Notes under the pieces: generated by a model
The model's database searches: none
Seen by the model: the letters and a program-made list of their open reading frames with translations, nothing else
Told to the model about the DNA's origin: nothing
NCBI GenBank assembly: GCA_020072815.1
Contig: JAIQGE010000006.1
Span: 248,001 to 312,000 of the forward strand
Source of the DNA: Terriglobia bacterium
GTDB taxonomy: Bacteria; Acidobacteriota; Terriglobia; Terriglobales; Acidobacteriaceae
Reading direction: 5' to 3'
DNA: 64,000 bases
Part shown: positions 53,201-60,733 of the stretch, in pieces
How the letters are laid out: each line of letters begins with the position of its first letter
Position numbering within the stretch: the stretch's first letter is position 1
Translations under genes and position numbers: made by a program

Positions 53201-54043
53201 ATTTTCAAGCTGGCTGGTGGGGATCTTGCCCAGCGAATCGTTCAGCCATTTGGCCAAGCGCAATCCGGCCAGCGCTACTTTCTTGTCCACCAGGCCGGCA
53301 TTGGCTTTGTAATATGCCTCGTCTATCGCGGCCGGCTTGTCATCCAGAATCTTCCGCGCCTGGAGATGCGATTCGTTCGCCCAATCCTCCGGCGTTCCTC
53401 CAGCCTTCCCCTCCAGTTGTCCCAGCCGGATCACCAGTTCCACGCGCACCGCGTATTCTTCCTGGTTGAGCCCAGCGTGCTCCATCAGAATGCTGTCCCA
53501 CACCCAATGCAGGTTGCAGGGATAGTCGCCGCACTGCGGGTTGCCGAACACCGGCAATTTAATGTCATTCCCGCCGCGGGCTTCCTCCACCGCGTGCAGC
53601 GGCTGGTGGATGTCCCCCACAAAGTGCACGATCCACTTGAGCGCTTCCGCGCGCTCCGTGCGCGAAGCGTTGGCATCCGTCAGCACCTTGGTGAACATTT
53701 CAATGCGGTCCACCACGCAGTTGTGGTGGTCGGTCAGCGCGTCTTTGTGTTTGTCCTGCGGGCGGAAGCAGTCGCGCTCGCGGGAGAAGCCCGCCGCGTC
53801 CTTGGGGATGTCCACAAAGTGCCAGTCATAACTTTCGTCGTGCTCTTTGCGTACCTGGTCCGGCCAACTGGCGACGGACGCCAGCGTGTCCGCGCCCAGA
53901 AGCAGCCGCACGTTGGCCCGGGCCTGCGGCGCCAGGCGCGATTCGGCAACGTCGCCGATGGTGGCGTGGCCTTTCGGTCCCCAGGCAAGAAGCTGCGCAG
54001 GAAGCAAGGCAAGCAGAAGCACGATCGCAAAAAGCTTTTTCAT
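50297..54043 (-). CDS. S1/P1 nuclease-propeller-phosphoesterase fusion
   Basis: 1248 residues in one frame. Signal peptide (FAIVLLLALLPAQLLA) cleaves before Trp21, the conserved N-terminal Trp of S1/P1 nucleases, whose nine zinc-trinuclear ligands are all visible: Trp21, His26, Asp62, His75, His140, Asp144, His150, His179, Asp183. After a Pro/Ser-rich linker (about 285-320) comes a YVTN-type beta-propeller (about 320-760, for example LALSPDEKTLYVSNGGTNSVAV), then a phosphoesterase of the alkaline-phosphatase/PLC-like superfamily (about 780-1180) with VIYIVKENRSYDQVLGDL, VSGNGWNWSTAA and DHVDAHRSIAYV. The YncE/alkaline-phosphatase pair is a known architecture; the N-terminal nuclease is extra. 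It fits digestion of DNA/RNA to 5'-nucleotides and release of phosphate, by inference. Confidence 0.92.
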   Translation of the reverse strand: MKKLFAIVLLLALLPAQLLAWGPKGHATIGDVAESRLAPQARANVRLLLGADTLASVASWPDQVRKEHDESYDWHFVDIPKDAAGFSRERDCFRPQDKHKDALTDHHNCVVDRIEMFTKVLTDANASRTERAEALKWIVHFVGDIHQPLHAVEEARGGNDIKLPVFGNPQCGDYPCNLHWVWDSILMEHAGLNQEEYAVRVELVIRLGQLEGKAGGTPEDWANESHLQARKILDDKPAAIDEAYYKANAGLVDKKVALAGLRLAKWLNDSLGKIPTSQLENDLKAHGGAAEMQASPNKPPQASLSKPSQALPSEILPTGMSITPTAARGSILLPLNPDMPGRPEFTADHPITTALSPDGNTLLALTSGFNRISDIKAKAVPEFSNEYVFVFDVTQNPDARQSAPIKRQALQVANTHMGMAWAPDGRHFYVAGGSDDNVHVFKKNDALWAEALPPIALGHKAGLGINTDEMVKGKATKPLAAGLAVSADGTWLVVANNMNDSVSVIDLAAKKVVAELDLRPGKNDPAKKGVAGGEYPYGVAFKSNDKVYVSSLRDREIVVLDLHATPAVVGRIKTRGQPGKMLLNKEQTVLFAVADNSDSVVLVDTTKDRVVAEIKTAAPAGMMAAMKGKGVNPTGLALSPDEKTLYVSNGGTNSVAVIRLDRDLDDSQVVGLIPTGWYPNAVSVSADGRFLYVANAKSPAGPNPKACRQGYRTEGDRPCALDQQYVWQLEKGSLGVVPLPTPAELQNLTAQVARNNHFAAQNPADTARSEKLFAFLRTKIRHVIYIVKENRSYDQVLGDLEKGNGDPKLNIFPEAMTPNHHELARRFVTLDNFYDSGEVSGNGWNWSTAARATDFVERTIPLDYAQRGVGYDVEGINRGINVGASKPKERIRGKVDDPDDLLPGTADVGAPDGPEDEASAGYLWDSALRAGLSVRNYGFFVDLAYYSKTPEGVPPVPLLHDPHRSGTRVAFPTKQALESITDPYFRSFDMRFADYWRFKEWEREFDDYAKRDKFPSLELLRLPHDHFGLFKEAQDGVNTVETQIADNDYAIGMVAEKIAHSKYAGSTLIFIIEDDAQNGPDHVDAHRSIAYVIGPYVKHGAVVSEHYTTVSVLRTIEEVLGIRALGLYDALQPPMTDVFSEKQAEWSYTARVPAVLRTTKLPLPPKKAGAKAASSGAQHDAEYWAAKTRGFDFSVEDKLDSESFNRVLWEGLKGAEQPYPEGPSGDDLRKNRRELLRSVKPGLSPTSP

Positions 54044-54061
54044 GCGGCCCTTATTGTACTC

Positions 54062-54097
54062 AAAAGAAAAAGCGCGGCAGTTTTTACGCTGCCGCGC
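54062..54097 (-). terminator. Intrinsic terminator after the TonB-dependent receptor
   Basis: gcgcggcag (54072-54080) pairs with ctgccgcgc (54089-54097); on the minus strand it runs into a T-rich stretch (complement of caaaagaaaa). It lies between the receptor and the nuclease fusion, so the two are separate transcripts or partly read through. Confidence 0.85.
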
Positions 54098-54121
54098 CTG
54101 GTGGAAAGTCTCAACGGCAAT

Positions 54122-57100
54122 TTAGAAGTGGAAGCGAGCTCCCAATTGGATCTGCCGCGGAGAATAAACAAAGTTGCTGTTGGACGAAGTCCGTGTGTCG
54201 AACACGGCATTCGGCGTGAGCGTGGCCGTGGCCGGCGTGGTGCCTCCCACGATGTAGCCCGTGGTGTTCACGCCGGTAACGTTCTGCTTGTTGGCCAGGT
54301 TGAAGAAATCCGTGAGCAATTCCAGCTTGTACCGTTCGGTAACGGCAAAGCTTTTGGAAACCCGCAGATCGGTGATCCACGTGGCCGGCTGCTGAATGCT
54401 GTTGCGGCTCAGAATGCGGTTGGCGCCGCCTGAACCGTTGATGCCGCTCACCGTTCCCGTGGGAGCGTTGCCGCTCACGCCCACCGAGATCGGCAAGCCG
54501 CTCTGGATCTGGTACACCGGAGCGATCTGCCAGTCATTGGCCAGCCACTTGGCCCAGCCATTGAGGCGCCAGGGCGAGGTCATCACGGCGTTCAGCACAA
54601 ACCGTTGCGGCACGTTGTAGATGGAGTTCCCGTAGTCCGAGTTCAGGTCAAACGGATTGAACAGGGAGTTGGTGGCCACAAACGTCTGGCCGTTCACGCC
54701 GTTGTCCAGCGCGTGGGACCAGGTGTAGTTCGCTGAGAACTGTATGTGGTGGCTCATGCGATGGTTGGCCTGGAAGGACATGGCTTGATAGTTGCTGATC
54801 ACGCCGCTGAAGATGTCCGTCATGGCGCCGAAATTGGTGTTCTTGCGCGGCCCGGTGAACAACGGCAGGGTCAGCGTAGGCGATGACAGCGGTCCTCCCG
54901 GCGCCACCGCGTAGGTGATGGTGCTGGTGGAAGGGTTCAGATTGGTGTCAACAAAGCTCGGCAGTTGGCGTCCAAAGCTGCCCAGGTAGCTCAAGGACAG
55001 CACCGTTCCCCATCCCATGTCATGTTCCACCGTAAGGTCCGCTTGGCGGATCTGCGGCTGCTGGAAGTTAGGATCGAAGAACGTGACGCTCTTTCCCGGA
55101 GGCGGTGACGATCCCGGGAAAACGAACGGGAACGCCGGAGCGGCGGGCGTGGTTGAGGAGAACGTGACCGTAGTTTGCGCACCGGGCATGGCCGTGCCGG
55201 TCAGCGCGCTGAAGATGGTGGAGTTGATCACGCGGGCGTAGAAGATGCCGTAACCGCCGCGCACCACGGTCTTGCCTTTGCCAAATACGTCATAGGCAAA
55301 ACCCACGCGCGGGCCAAAGTTGTTGCCGTCGCTGGGCATCTGCGCGGTCTGCGGAACGTTGGTGTTGACCAGGTTGGGGAATACGCCGGGCAGGAATTCC
55401 CGCTCGTAGCGCACACCCAGAGAAAGACTCAACCGCGGCATGATTCTCCAGTCGTCCTGCACAAAGAACGATAGGTCCCGGGTGGAGAATTCAAAACCCA
55501 ACGGCCCAAATGCCTGCGCGAACGTGGAGTAGCAGGGCACCGGCGTATTAGGTACGCCGCTCACCGTTCCCCGGCAGCTCTTTACGGAGTTCAGGTCAGA
55601 GAAGTAGTTCAGCAGGCTGCTGTAGTTGTAGCTGCCGAACTGCGTGGCCAGGTTCTGCGAGTTGTCATACACGTGGCTGAAGTCGAAGCCGAACTTCATG
55701 CTGTGTTTGCCGTGCGTCCAGTTCACCGTGTCGGCCACCTGCCAGCGCGATTCGTCCGGGAAGCTCGGCCGGATCAGGAACGTTGGCGTGCCAAAGGTGA
55801 AGCCGTTGGTGATGAAAACGCTGGGCGGCAGCCCCAGAGGATTGGTGAACGTTGGGGTGTTGAGCAGCGTGCTCTGCTCGTACGGCGTTGGCGTCTGCGT
55901 ATTTTCGTATTCGAAATCGCGGCCGTACTGGAAACGGATTTCGTTGCCCAGAGTCGGCGTAAAGAAGGTGTTCAGTTTGGCTACGCCCCAGGTGTCCTTC
56001 ACGTAGTCATTGCCAAAGCTGGCCACGCCGAATGTGTTGGTGGCCTGCGTCTGGATGCCCGCCGGGGACGACCAGCGCATGCGGTTGAAGGTGAACGAAG
56101 CGTGGTTCTTCTGGTTTACCTGCCAATCCAGCTTGGGCAGGATGATGTCTTGGTCGCCCTTGCGCGGCACAGGACCAGTCATGCTGGCCAGGCCCGCCAG
56201 ATCATTGTTATAGATGGTTTGCGCCTGCGCGGCGGTCACTCCCAGCCGGCTGGCCAGCGTGGTCAGCGTGGCTGCAGTGGGCGCGGCGAAGAATGCTCCA
56301 GGGTTGGTGGCTGTCGCGGTGCCGGGGAAGTTGCGATGGAACCCGTCATAAGCCAGGAACCAGAATAATTTGTCCTTCTTGAGCGCTCCGCCCACGCCAA
56401 AGCCCCACATGTCGCGCCGGTCGGTCGGCTTGTAGGGACTGGTGGTGAAGGTGCCGGGCGCCGTCTGCGAGGTCAGCGTGGTGAACGCATTGGCCGCGCC
56501 AATGGCGTTGTCGCGGTCGTAATAATAGGCTTCGCCGTGCAGCGCGTTAGTGCCGCTCTTGGTCACCGTATTGACCACGCCTCCGGCAGAGCGTCCGTAC
56601 TCGGCCGAGTAGTTGGAGGTGTTCACCTGGAACTCTTCCACTGCGGCTTTCGGCGTGGAATAGCCAACGCGGGTGCGCCCGCGTTCTTCTGAGAAGAACG
56701 CCTGGTTGTTGTCGGCTCCATCAATGGTGTTGTTGTTCAGCAGCGTGCTCATGCCGCGGAAGCTCAGCAGTCCGAATCCGCTGGAGTCGCTGACCACGCC
56801 CGGCGTCAGGATGGCAAAGCTGGACCAGCGCCCGCCGTTGATCGGCAGATTGCTGATGGCGTGCTGGTTCAACGTGGGAGCAAATTCCGGCGAGCTGTAG
56901 TTGATCTGCGGCGCTTCCGCCGTGACTTCCACCGTCTCCGTAGTGGCGCTTACGCCCAGCCGCGGGGAAACTTCCGTCACGCTGCCCACCTGCACAATCA
57001 CCTGCTCGGCCTTGTAGGGAGCAAAGCCCTGCTGGTTGATGGTGACAGTGTACGTGCCGGACGAAAGATTGGTTACGCGATAGTAACCGGAATCGTCTGT

Positions 57101-57298
57101 GGTGATGGATTTCTCGGCGTTGGTCCCGTTGTTATGGACCACAACTTTGGCTTTTGCAACAACGGCGCCGTGAGTGTCAAACACAGTTCCGCCGATGGCC
57201 CCATCGGTGGTGGACTGCGCAAGAAGCAGCGTGCCGCATATCACCAGCAGCACCGCTACCATGAGCGGACGAATAGACCTCACAAAGCTTGACATCAT
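54122..57298 (-). CDS. Oar-like TonB-dependent outer-membrane receptor
   Basis: 1058 residues from ATG 57298, chosen because AGGAGAGAGAGGG lies just upstream. A longer frame to 57412 has no such site. Signal peptide (PLMVAVLLVICGTLLLAQ), then a carboxypeptidase-like regulatory domain (about 31-100, GAIGGTVFDTHGAVVAKAKV ... TITVTINQQGFA-like), a plug domain (about 115-240, with GLLSFRGMSTLLNNNTIDGADNN), and a large beta-barrel with an aromatic C-terminal FHF. This is the acidobacterial Oar-like family. The substrate is unknown. It is powered by TonB, probably 14290-15192. No TonB box was located. It lies in tandem upstream of the nuclease fusion, with a terminator between them. Confidence 0.94.
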   Translation of the reverse strand: MMSSFVRSIRPLMVAVLLVICGTLLLAQSTTDGAIGGTVFDTHGAVVAKAKVVVHNNGTNAEKSITTDDSGYYRVTNLSSGTYTVTINQQGFAPYKAEQVIVQVGSVTEVSPRLGVSATTETVEVTAEAPQINYSSPEFAPTLNQHAISNLPINGGRWSSFAILTPGVVSDSSGFGLLSFRGMSTLLNNNTIDGADNNQAFFSEERGRTRVGYSTPKAAVEEFQVNTSNYSAEYGRSAGGVVNTVTKSGTNALHGEAYYYDRDNAIGAANAFTTLTSQTAPGTFTTSPYKPTDRRDMWGFGVGGALKKDKLFWFLAYDGFHRNFPGTATATNPGAFFAAPTAATLTTLASRLGVTAAQAQTIYNNDLAGLASMTGPVPRKGDQDIILPKLDWQVNQKNHASFTFNRMRWSSPAGIQTQATNTFGVASFGNDYVKDTWGVAKLNTFFTPTLGNEIRFQYGRDFEYENTQTPTPYEQSTLLNTPTFTNPLGLPPSVFITNGFTFGTPTFLIRPSFPDESRWQVADTVNWTHGKHSMKFGFDFSHVYDNSQNLATQFGSYNYSSLLNYFSDLNSVKSCRGTVSGVPNTPVPCYSTFAQAFGPLGFEFSTRDLSFFVQDDWRIMPRLSLSLGVRYEREFLPGVFPNLVNTNVPQTAQMPSDGNNFGPRVGFAYDVFGKGKTVVRGGYGIFYARVINSTIFSALTGTAMPGAQTTVTFSSTTPAAPAFPFVFPGSSPPPGKSVTFFDPNFQQPQIRQADLTVEHDMGWGTVLSLSYLGSFGRQLPSFVDTNLNPSTSTITYAVAPGGPLSSPTLTLPLFTGPRKNTNFGAMTDIFSGVISNYQAMSFQANHRMSHHIQFSANYTWSHALDNGVNGQTFVATNSLFNPFDLNSDYGNSIYNVPQRFVLNAVMTSPWRLNGWAKWLANDWQIAPVYQIQSGLPISVGVSGNAPTGTVSGINGSGGANRILSRNSIQQPATWITDLRVSKSFAVTERYKLELLTDFFNLANKQNVTGVNTTGYIVGGTTPATATLTPNAVFDTRTSSNSNFVYSPRQIQLGARFHF

Positions 57299-57722
57299 TG
57301 CCCTCTCTCTCCTAGTGAAAGTGCTAGTAAAACGCGAATGTCTCCAGAACTTTTTCTGTCCATGTGGGCCTCTTGGGCCCGGGGGAAAATCGGGACACAT
57401 CTTAGTCGCCAACGCCGAAGTTGTGAACCAGGAAATTGCAACTGATTTGCGCCCCCAACGAATGTAACTGCCGTCTATTCTCTATGGGTCAACGCTGTGT
57501 TAAAAGATCAAAAAACAACAAAATTTGTGGAAATCACGGTGCGAAATCGCGCCGCCGAGCATCACAGCAAATCGCCCCTTCCAAAATCCGTAGAGAAGCG
57601 CATTTCGCCCCGGTTCTTCTCCAGTTTTTTGGATTTATGAACCACGCTTAAATTACCAAGTCTCGCGCGCCAAACGGTTAGAATAGGTGGCAAAGCTTGA
57701 ACCGATGAGGCAACGCAACCAA
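57299..57722. other. Gap between receptor and small gene, no feature seen
   Basis: About 420 bp between divergent starts, of intermediate GC. No terminator, no repeat and no convincing open frame. It should contain the receptor promoter. Confidence 0.4.
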
Positions 57723-58007
57723 ATGACCTGGACTGAAACTTTCGATTGTGACGTGTGCGGCAAACAGAAAGGCTCTGTGGACCATTGGTGGCTGGCGTGG
57801 ACCGAACCGCATCGCCCGCATAGCGAAGCGCCGGAGCGGCAGCTTTTCAAGATCTATCCCTGGGAAAACATGATGGCCCACGATGCCACGGTGAAACACC
57901 TGTGCGGGCAAGCCTGCCTGCAGAAGCTGGTGGACCGCTGGCTGAACTCGGAAATGAACGCCGGGCACGGCACCGTCACGGAAATCACGCACGCCGTAAA
58001 AAAGTAG
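57723..58007 (+). CDS. Small cysteine-rich hypothetical protein
   Basis: 94 residues (ATG 57723; ATG 57705 or GTG 57687 are possible, with no strong ribosome binding site). Two Cys pairs, CDVCGKQKG near residue 10 and HLCGQACLQ near residue 60, suggest one zinc site of C4 type. The middle is aromatic (DHWWLAWTEPHRP and IYPWENMMAHDATV). I recognise no family, but the pattern recalls small acidobacterial proteins of unknown role. It ends 21 bp before the stop of the convergent YgiD-type gene. Confidence 0.7.
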   Translation: MTWTETFDCDVCGKQKGSVDHWWLAWTEPHRPHSEAPERQLFKIYPWENMMAHDATVKHLCGQACLQKLVDRWLNSEMNAGHGTVTEITHAVKK

Positions 58008-58028
58008 CTTGCGCAATCCCCCGGCCGG

Positions 58029-58805
58029 CTAGCCTACTTGAACGGCCAGCATGGAGATTGACCCGCCGTCAATTCCTTCCACCGGAAACTGCACCAGCTC
58101 ACCCTGTTGCCGGGTGGCCGCCACATACAACAAAGGCAGGTAATGGTCGGGCGTAGGGATGGACCGCCGCGCGTCACTGCCCAGTTTTTCATATTCAATC
58201 AGCGGCCGCATCTCGTCCGCCAGCAGCATTTGCCGCGCCTGATCTTCGAAGCGCAGCGCCCAATCCAGCGGCTCGGCTTCTTTCCCCCAGGCATACGCGC
58301 GCAGATTGTGGACCAGATTGCCGCTGCCGGCGATCAGCACTCCCTCGTCGCGCAGCGGAGCCAGCCGTTTGCCGATTTCGTAATGAAAACTTGCGGGCTG
58401 GGTGGCGTCAATACTCAGTTGCACCACGGGGACATCGGCTTGCGGATACGCATGGCACAGCACTGACCATGTGCCGTGGTCCAGTCCCCAGGTTTCGTCC
58501 AGGTTCACCGGCAAAGGCGCCAGCAGTTTTTGCACGCGCCGCGCCAGTGCGGGATCGCCCGGCGCGGGATACTTCACCTGGTAAAGCTCGCCGGGGAACC
58601 CGCCAAAGTCATGGATGGTCCTCGGCGCCGTGGTCACCGTCACGCCGGTTTCGGGAACGAACCAGTGCGCGGAAATACTGAGCACGGCCCTGGGGCGCGG
58701 CAGCGCCTCGCCAATCCGCTTCCAGGCTTCCGTGTAAGGGTTGTGCTGGAGAGCGTTCATGGGATTGCCATGACCAAAAAAAATCGCGGGCAGCGTTGCA
58801 GGCAT
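58029..58805 (-). CDS. ygiD: YgiD-type extradiol dioxygenase
   Basis: 258 residues from ATG 58805 (GGAAAGGGTGAG ribosome binding site), close to E. coli YgiD (262). Class III ring-cleaving dioxygenase (4,5-DOPA extradiol dioxygenase family). The zinc ligands correspond to His12 (FFGHGNPM), His47 (ISAHWFVP), His166 (SGNLVHNLR) and His221 (TPDHYLP). Motif GSGNLVHN is a clear family marker. The natural substrate in bacteria is uncertain; DOPA cleavage is seen in plants and in E. coli in vitro. It stands alone, between a convergent small gene and the palindrome cluster. Confidence 0.93.
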   Translation of the reverse strand: MPATLPAIFFGHGNPMNALQHNPYTEAWKRIGEALPRPRAVLSISAHWFVPETGVTVTTAPRTIHDFGGFPGELYQVKYPAPGDPALARRVQKLLAPLPVNLDETWGLDHGTWSVLCHAYPQADVPVVQLSIDATQPASFHYEIGKRLAPLRDEGVLIAGSGNLVHNLRAYAWGKEAEPLDWALRFEDQARQMLLADEMRPLIEYEKLGSDARRSIPTPDHYLPLLYVAATRQQGELVQFPVEGIDGGSISMLAVQVG

Positions 58806-59343
58806 GTTCTCACCCTTTCCCAACATCAATTGCGTGTCTTGCAGATTGGATGCGACCCGGCTCCGCGAAGGTGCAACGACGCGCCTGGTGGGAGGCTTAA
58901 GGAGTGAGGTAAAAGGGGACCGTGCGTTGTTTGAAAGTCAGCCAAAATCCCGGCGATTGCATCGTTGCCGAACCTGCGATCCTCTGAGCGCCGGAGGCGC
59001 GAAATGAGTTAGCCCAGGCCGGAAGGCCTGGGTAAGGAGGTTATTCAGGATGCAAGCCCCGGAGGGGCGGCACTAAGTTGTTGCGAAACCCGCGAAGCTC
59101 CCAGCGCCGTAGGCGCGATGACAAGTTAGCCCACCCTGAGGCGAGCGAACGCGAAGCCGTAAGGGTGGGTAGGTGGCAAAATGATTTCGAGCGCCGTAGG
59201 TGCGACACATAAATGCGCCGCAGTTCGTGATGCGCGCGGACGACTATGTTCCAGCGCCGCAGGCGCGAAATAATGGTAGCCCAGGCCGTCAGGCCTGGGT
59301 TCGCTTGTTGGGAAAGCACGAGCCCCGGAGGGGCGGCACTGCG
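58806..59343. repeat. Cluster of REP-like palindromes
   Basis: 538 bp without a gene. Between 58987 and 59342 there are about seven short palindromes of two or three types: agcgccggaggcgcga-like (58987, 59103, 59190, 59253), agccccggaggggcggca-like (59054, 59320) and agcccagg..cctgggt or agcccaccc..gggtgggt stems (59011, 59127, 59279). They recur in alternating order. Many are preceded by a cg or ag dinucleotide and followed by ac/aa. No T-run follows, so these are not terminators. The upstream part (58806-58980) has no feature. Confidence 0.75.
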
Positions 59344-59613
59344 CTAGTCCCCGGCCGCGGCTTCTTGCTCGAATCCCGCCGTTTGGCTGGGGCTGCACGA
59401 CGCGCATTTCTTATCGCGACAGAGAAAGGCGGCAGTGATGGAGTGCTTGAACACCAGGTGCTCCTGCTCCGCGGTCTCCAGCACCAGCGAGTACTTGTCG
59501 AACGACTGGACCATGCCTGAGACCTTCAAGCCATGGAGCAGGTAGACGGTAACGTGCCGCCGGCTCTGGAGAGCAGCGCCAAAAAAAGATTCCTGGATAG
59601 TGACTGCTGACAT
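59344..59613 (-). CDS. hfq: RNA chaperone Hfq
   Basis: 89 residues from ATG 59613. Sm1 motif (HGLKVSGMVQSFDKYSLVLE) and Sm2 motif FKHSIT with Phe55-Lys56-His57 at the Hfq YKH position. Gln7 near the N-terminus matches the proximal-face Gln (Q8 in E. coli). Hfq forms a hexamer ring that pairs sRNAs with mRNAs. The C-terminus is unusual: three Cys (65, 70, 73, with a CxxC) in place of the usual acidic tail. The upstream frame is open but has no site; no strong ribosome binding site precedes ATG 59613 either. It is divergent from oxyR, with 126 bp between starts. Confidence 0.9.
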   Translation of the reverse strand: MSAVTIQESFFGAALQSRRHVTVYLLHGLKVSGMVQSFDKYSLVLETAEQEHLVFKHSITAAFLCRDKKCASCSPSQTAGFEQEAAAGD

Positions 59614-59704
59614 AAATAATGCAACGGCGGCTCGCCGGACCCTGCGGCAGCCGATAGAAATTTGGTTCGCCCCCCAAAATAGTGCTGCTTCATCCATCTG
59701 TCCA

Positions 59705-59741
59705 ATATATAATTAGACTTCAGTTCATAGGTTCTAACTAT
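59705..59741 (+). promoter_or_regulatory. OxyR-type operator and -10 in front of oxyR
   Basis: ATAG-N7-CTAT (ATAG 59727-59730, CTAT 59738-59741) is an exact OxyR half-operator. Upstream, at the right 7-nt spacing, the third tetramer is ATAT (59705-59708, 3 of 4) and the second is gact (poor). A perfect -10 hexamer TATAAT lies at 59708-59713. The operator overlaps the start codon at 59740, which fits autoregulation or repression of oxyR. Strength in vivo cannot be read from sequence. Confidence 0.6.
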
Positions 59742-60699
59742 GGAAGTCCATCAGCTCCGGTATTTCTGCGCCGTGGCCGAAACGGGGTCTTTTACCCGCG
59801 CGGCGGAGCGCGAACAAGTCGCCCAGCCCTCGCTTTCCCAGCAGATCATGAAGCTGGAGGAAGAGCTGGGCGTGCGTCTGTTTGACCGCCTGGGACGCAG
59901 CGTCCGCCTGACCGATCTGGGACAGATCTTCCTGCCTCGCGCCCGCGCCATTCTGATGGAGCTGCGCGCCGCCAAGGAAGAGGTCGCGGAAAAGCAATCC
60001 AGCGTCTCCGGGCCGGTGAGCGTCGGCGTGATCCCCACCATCGCTCCGTATTTTCTGCCGTCGCGCATCGCGCTGTTCCTGCGCAAGTATCCCCGCGCCG
60101 CCATCACCGTCACCGAAGACGTGACCGTCCGCCTGATTGACCGCTTGCGCGCCGGGTTGGTGGACCTGGCCATCATGGCCCTGCCCGCGCGCGGGCATGA
60201 TCTGGAATGTTTCCCGCTGCGCACCGAGCGGCTGTACGCCATCCTGCCCAAGAACCACGCGCTGGGACGCAAGCGCACCGTTCTGCTCAAGGAGTTGCGC
60301 CACGAGCCGTTCCTGCTGTTGCGCGAAGACCATTGTTTTCGCGAAACCGCCATTGAGGTCTGCAAGCAGGCGCGCGTGATGCCGCAAATTGTTTTTGAAA
60401 GCGGCCAGTTTTCCAGCATTCTGGCCATGGTGGGCGCCGGGCTGGGAATTTCCATTGTGCCGGAGATGGCCCTGGTGCACCGTCCGGACTGCACCTCAGT
60501 CCTCATCGCCGACGAGCGCGCCTCGCGCACCATCGGCGTGGCCACGCTCAAAGGCCGCTTCCTCAGCCGGGTGCAACGCGCCTTCCTCACCCAGTTGCAG
60601 ACGGACAGCCACGCTCATGGGCATGGTCACGGCCACGGTCGCGCCAAAAGCGCCTCTCGCTTGAAAGCGAACTCGCCGCAAAAAGTGCTGGTTCCGTAA
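59740..60699 (+). CDS. oxyR: OxyR peroxide-sensing LysR regulator
   Basis: 319 residues. N-terminal LysR helix-turn-helix (TGSFTRAAEREQVAQPSLSQQI). The regulatory domain keeps the redox cysteine pair at Cys199 and Cys208 (REDHCFRETAIEVC), exactly the E. coli OxyR numbers and spacing, so peroxide-dependent disulfide switching is expected. Further Cys occur at 10, 157 and 251. The C-terminus carries an extra His-rich tail at residues 291-299 (HAHGHGHGH, alternating His), absent from E. coli OxyR, that may bind metals. It is divergent from hfq; a perfect OxyR half-operator overlaps its start. Confidence 0.94.
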   Translation: MEVHQLRYFCAVAETGSFTRAAEREQVAQPSLSQQIMKLEEELGVRLFDRLGRSVRLTDLGQIFLPRARAILMELRAAKEEVAEKQSSVSGPVSVGVIPTIAPYFLPSRIALFLRKYPRAAITVTEDVTVRLIDRLRAGLVDLAIMALPARGHDLECFPLRTERLYAILPKNHALGRKRTVLLKELRHEPFLLLREDHCFRETAIEVCKQARVMPQIVFESGQFSSILAMVGAGLGISIVPEMALVHRPDCTSVLIADERASRTIGVATLKGRFLSRVQRAFLTQLQTDSHAHGHGHGHGRAKSASRLKANSPQKVLVP

Positions 60700-60733
60700 C
60701 GCGGGGTCACCCGGATTCAGACTGCTTCGCGGT

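Noticed and set aside
52355-54433. 692-residue plus-strand open frame
   Set aside because: Antisense to the nuclease-fusion gene, no recognised domain, and Arg/His/Val bias of a shadow frame.
58987-59342. Possible CRISPR array
   Set aside because: Repeat units are palindromic and of two or three kinds, spacers vary widely in length, and no cas gene is present.
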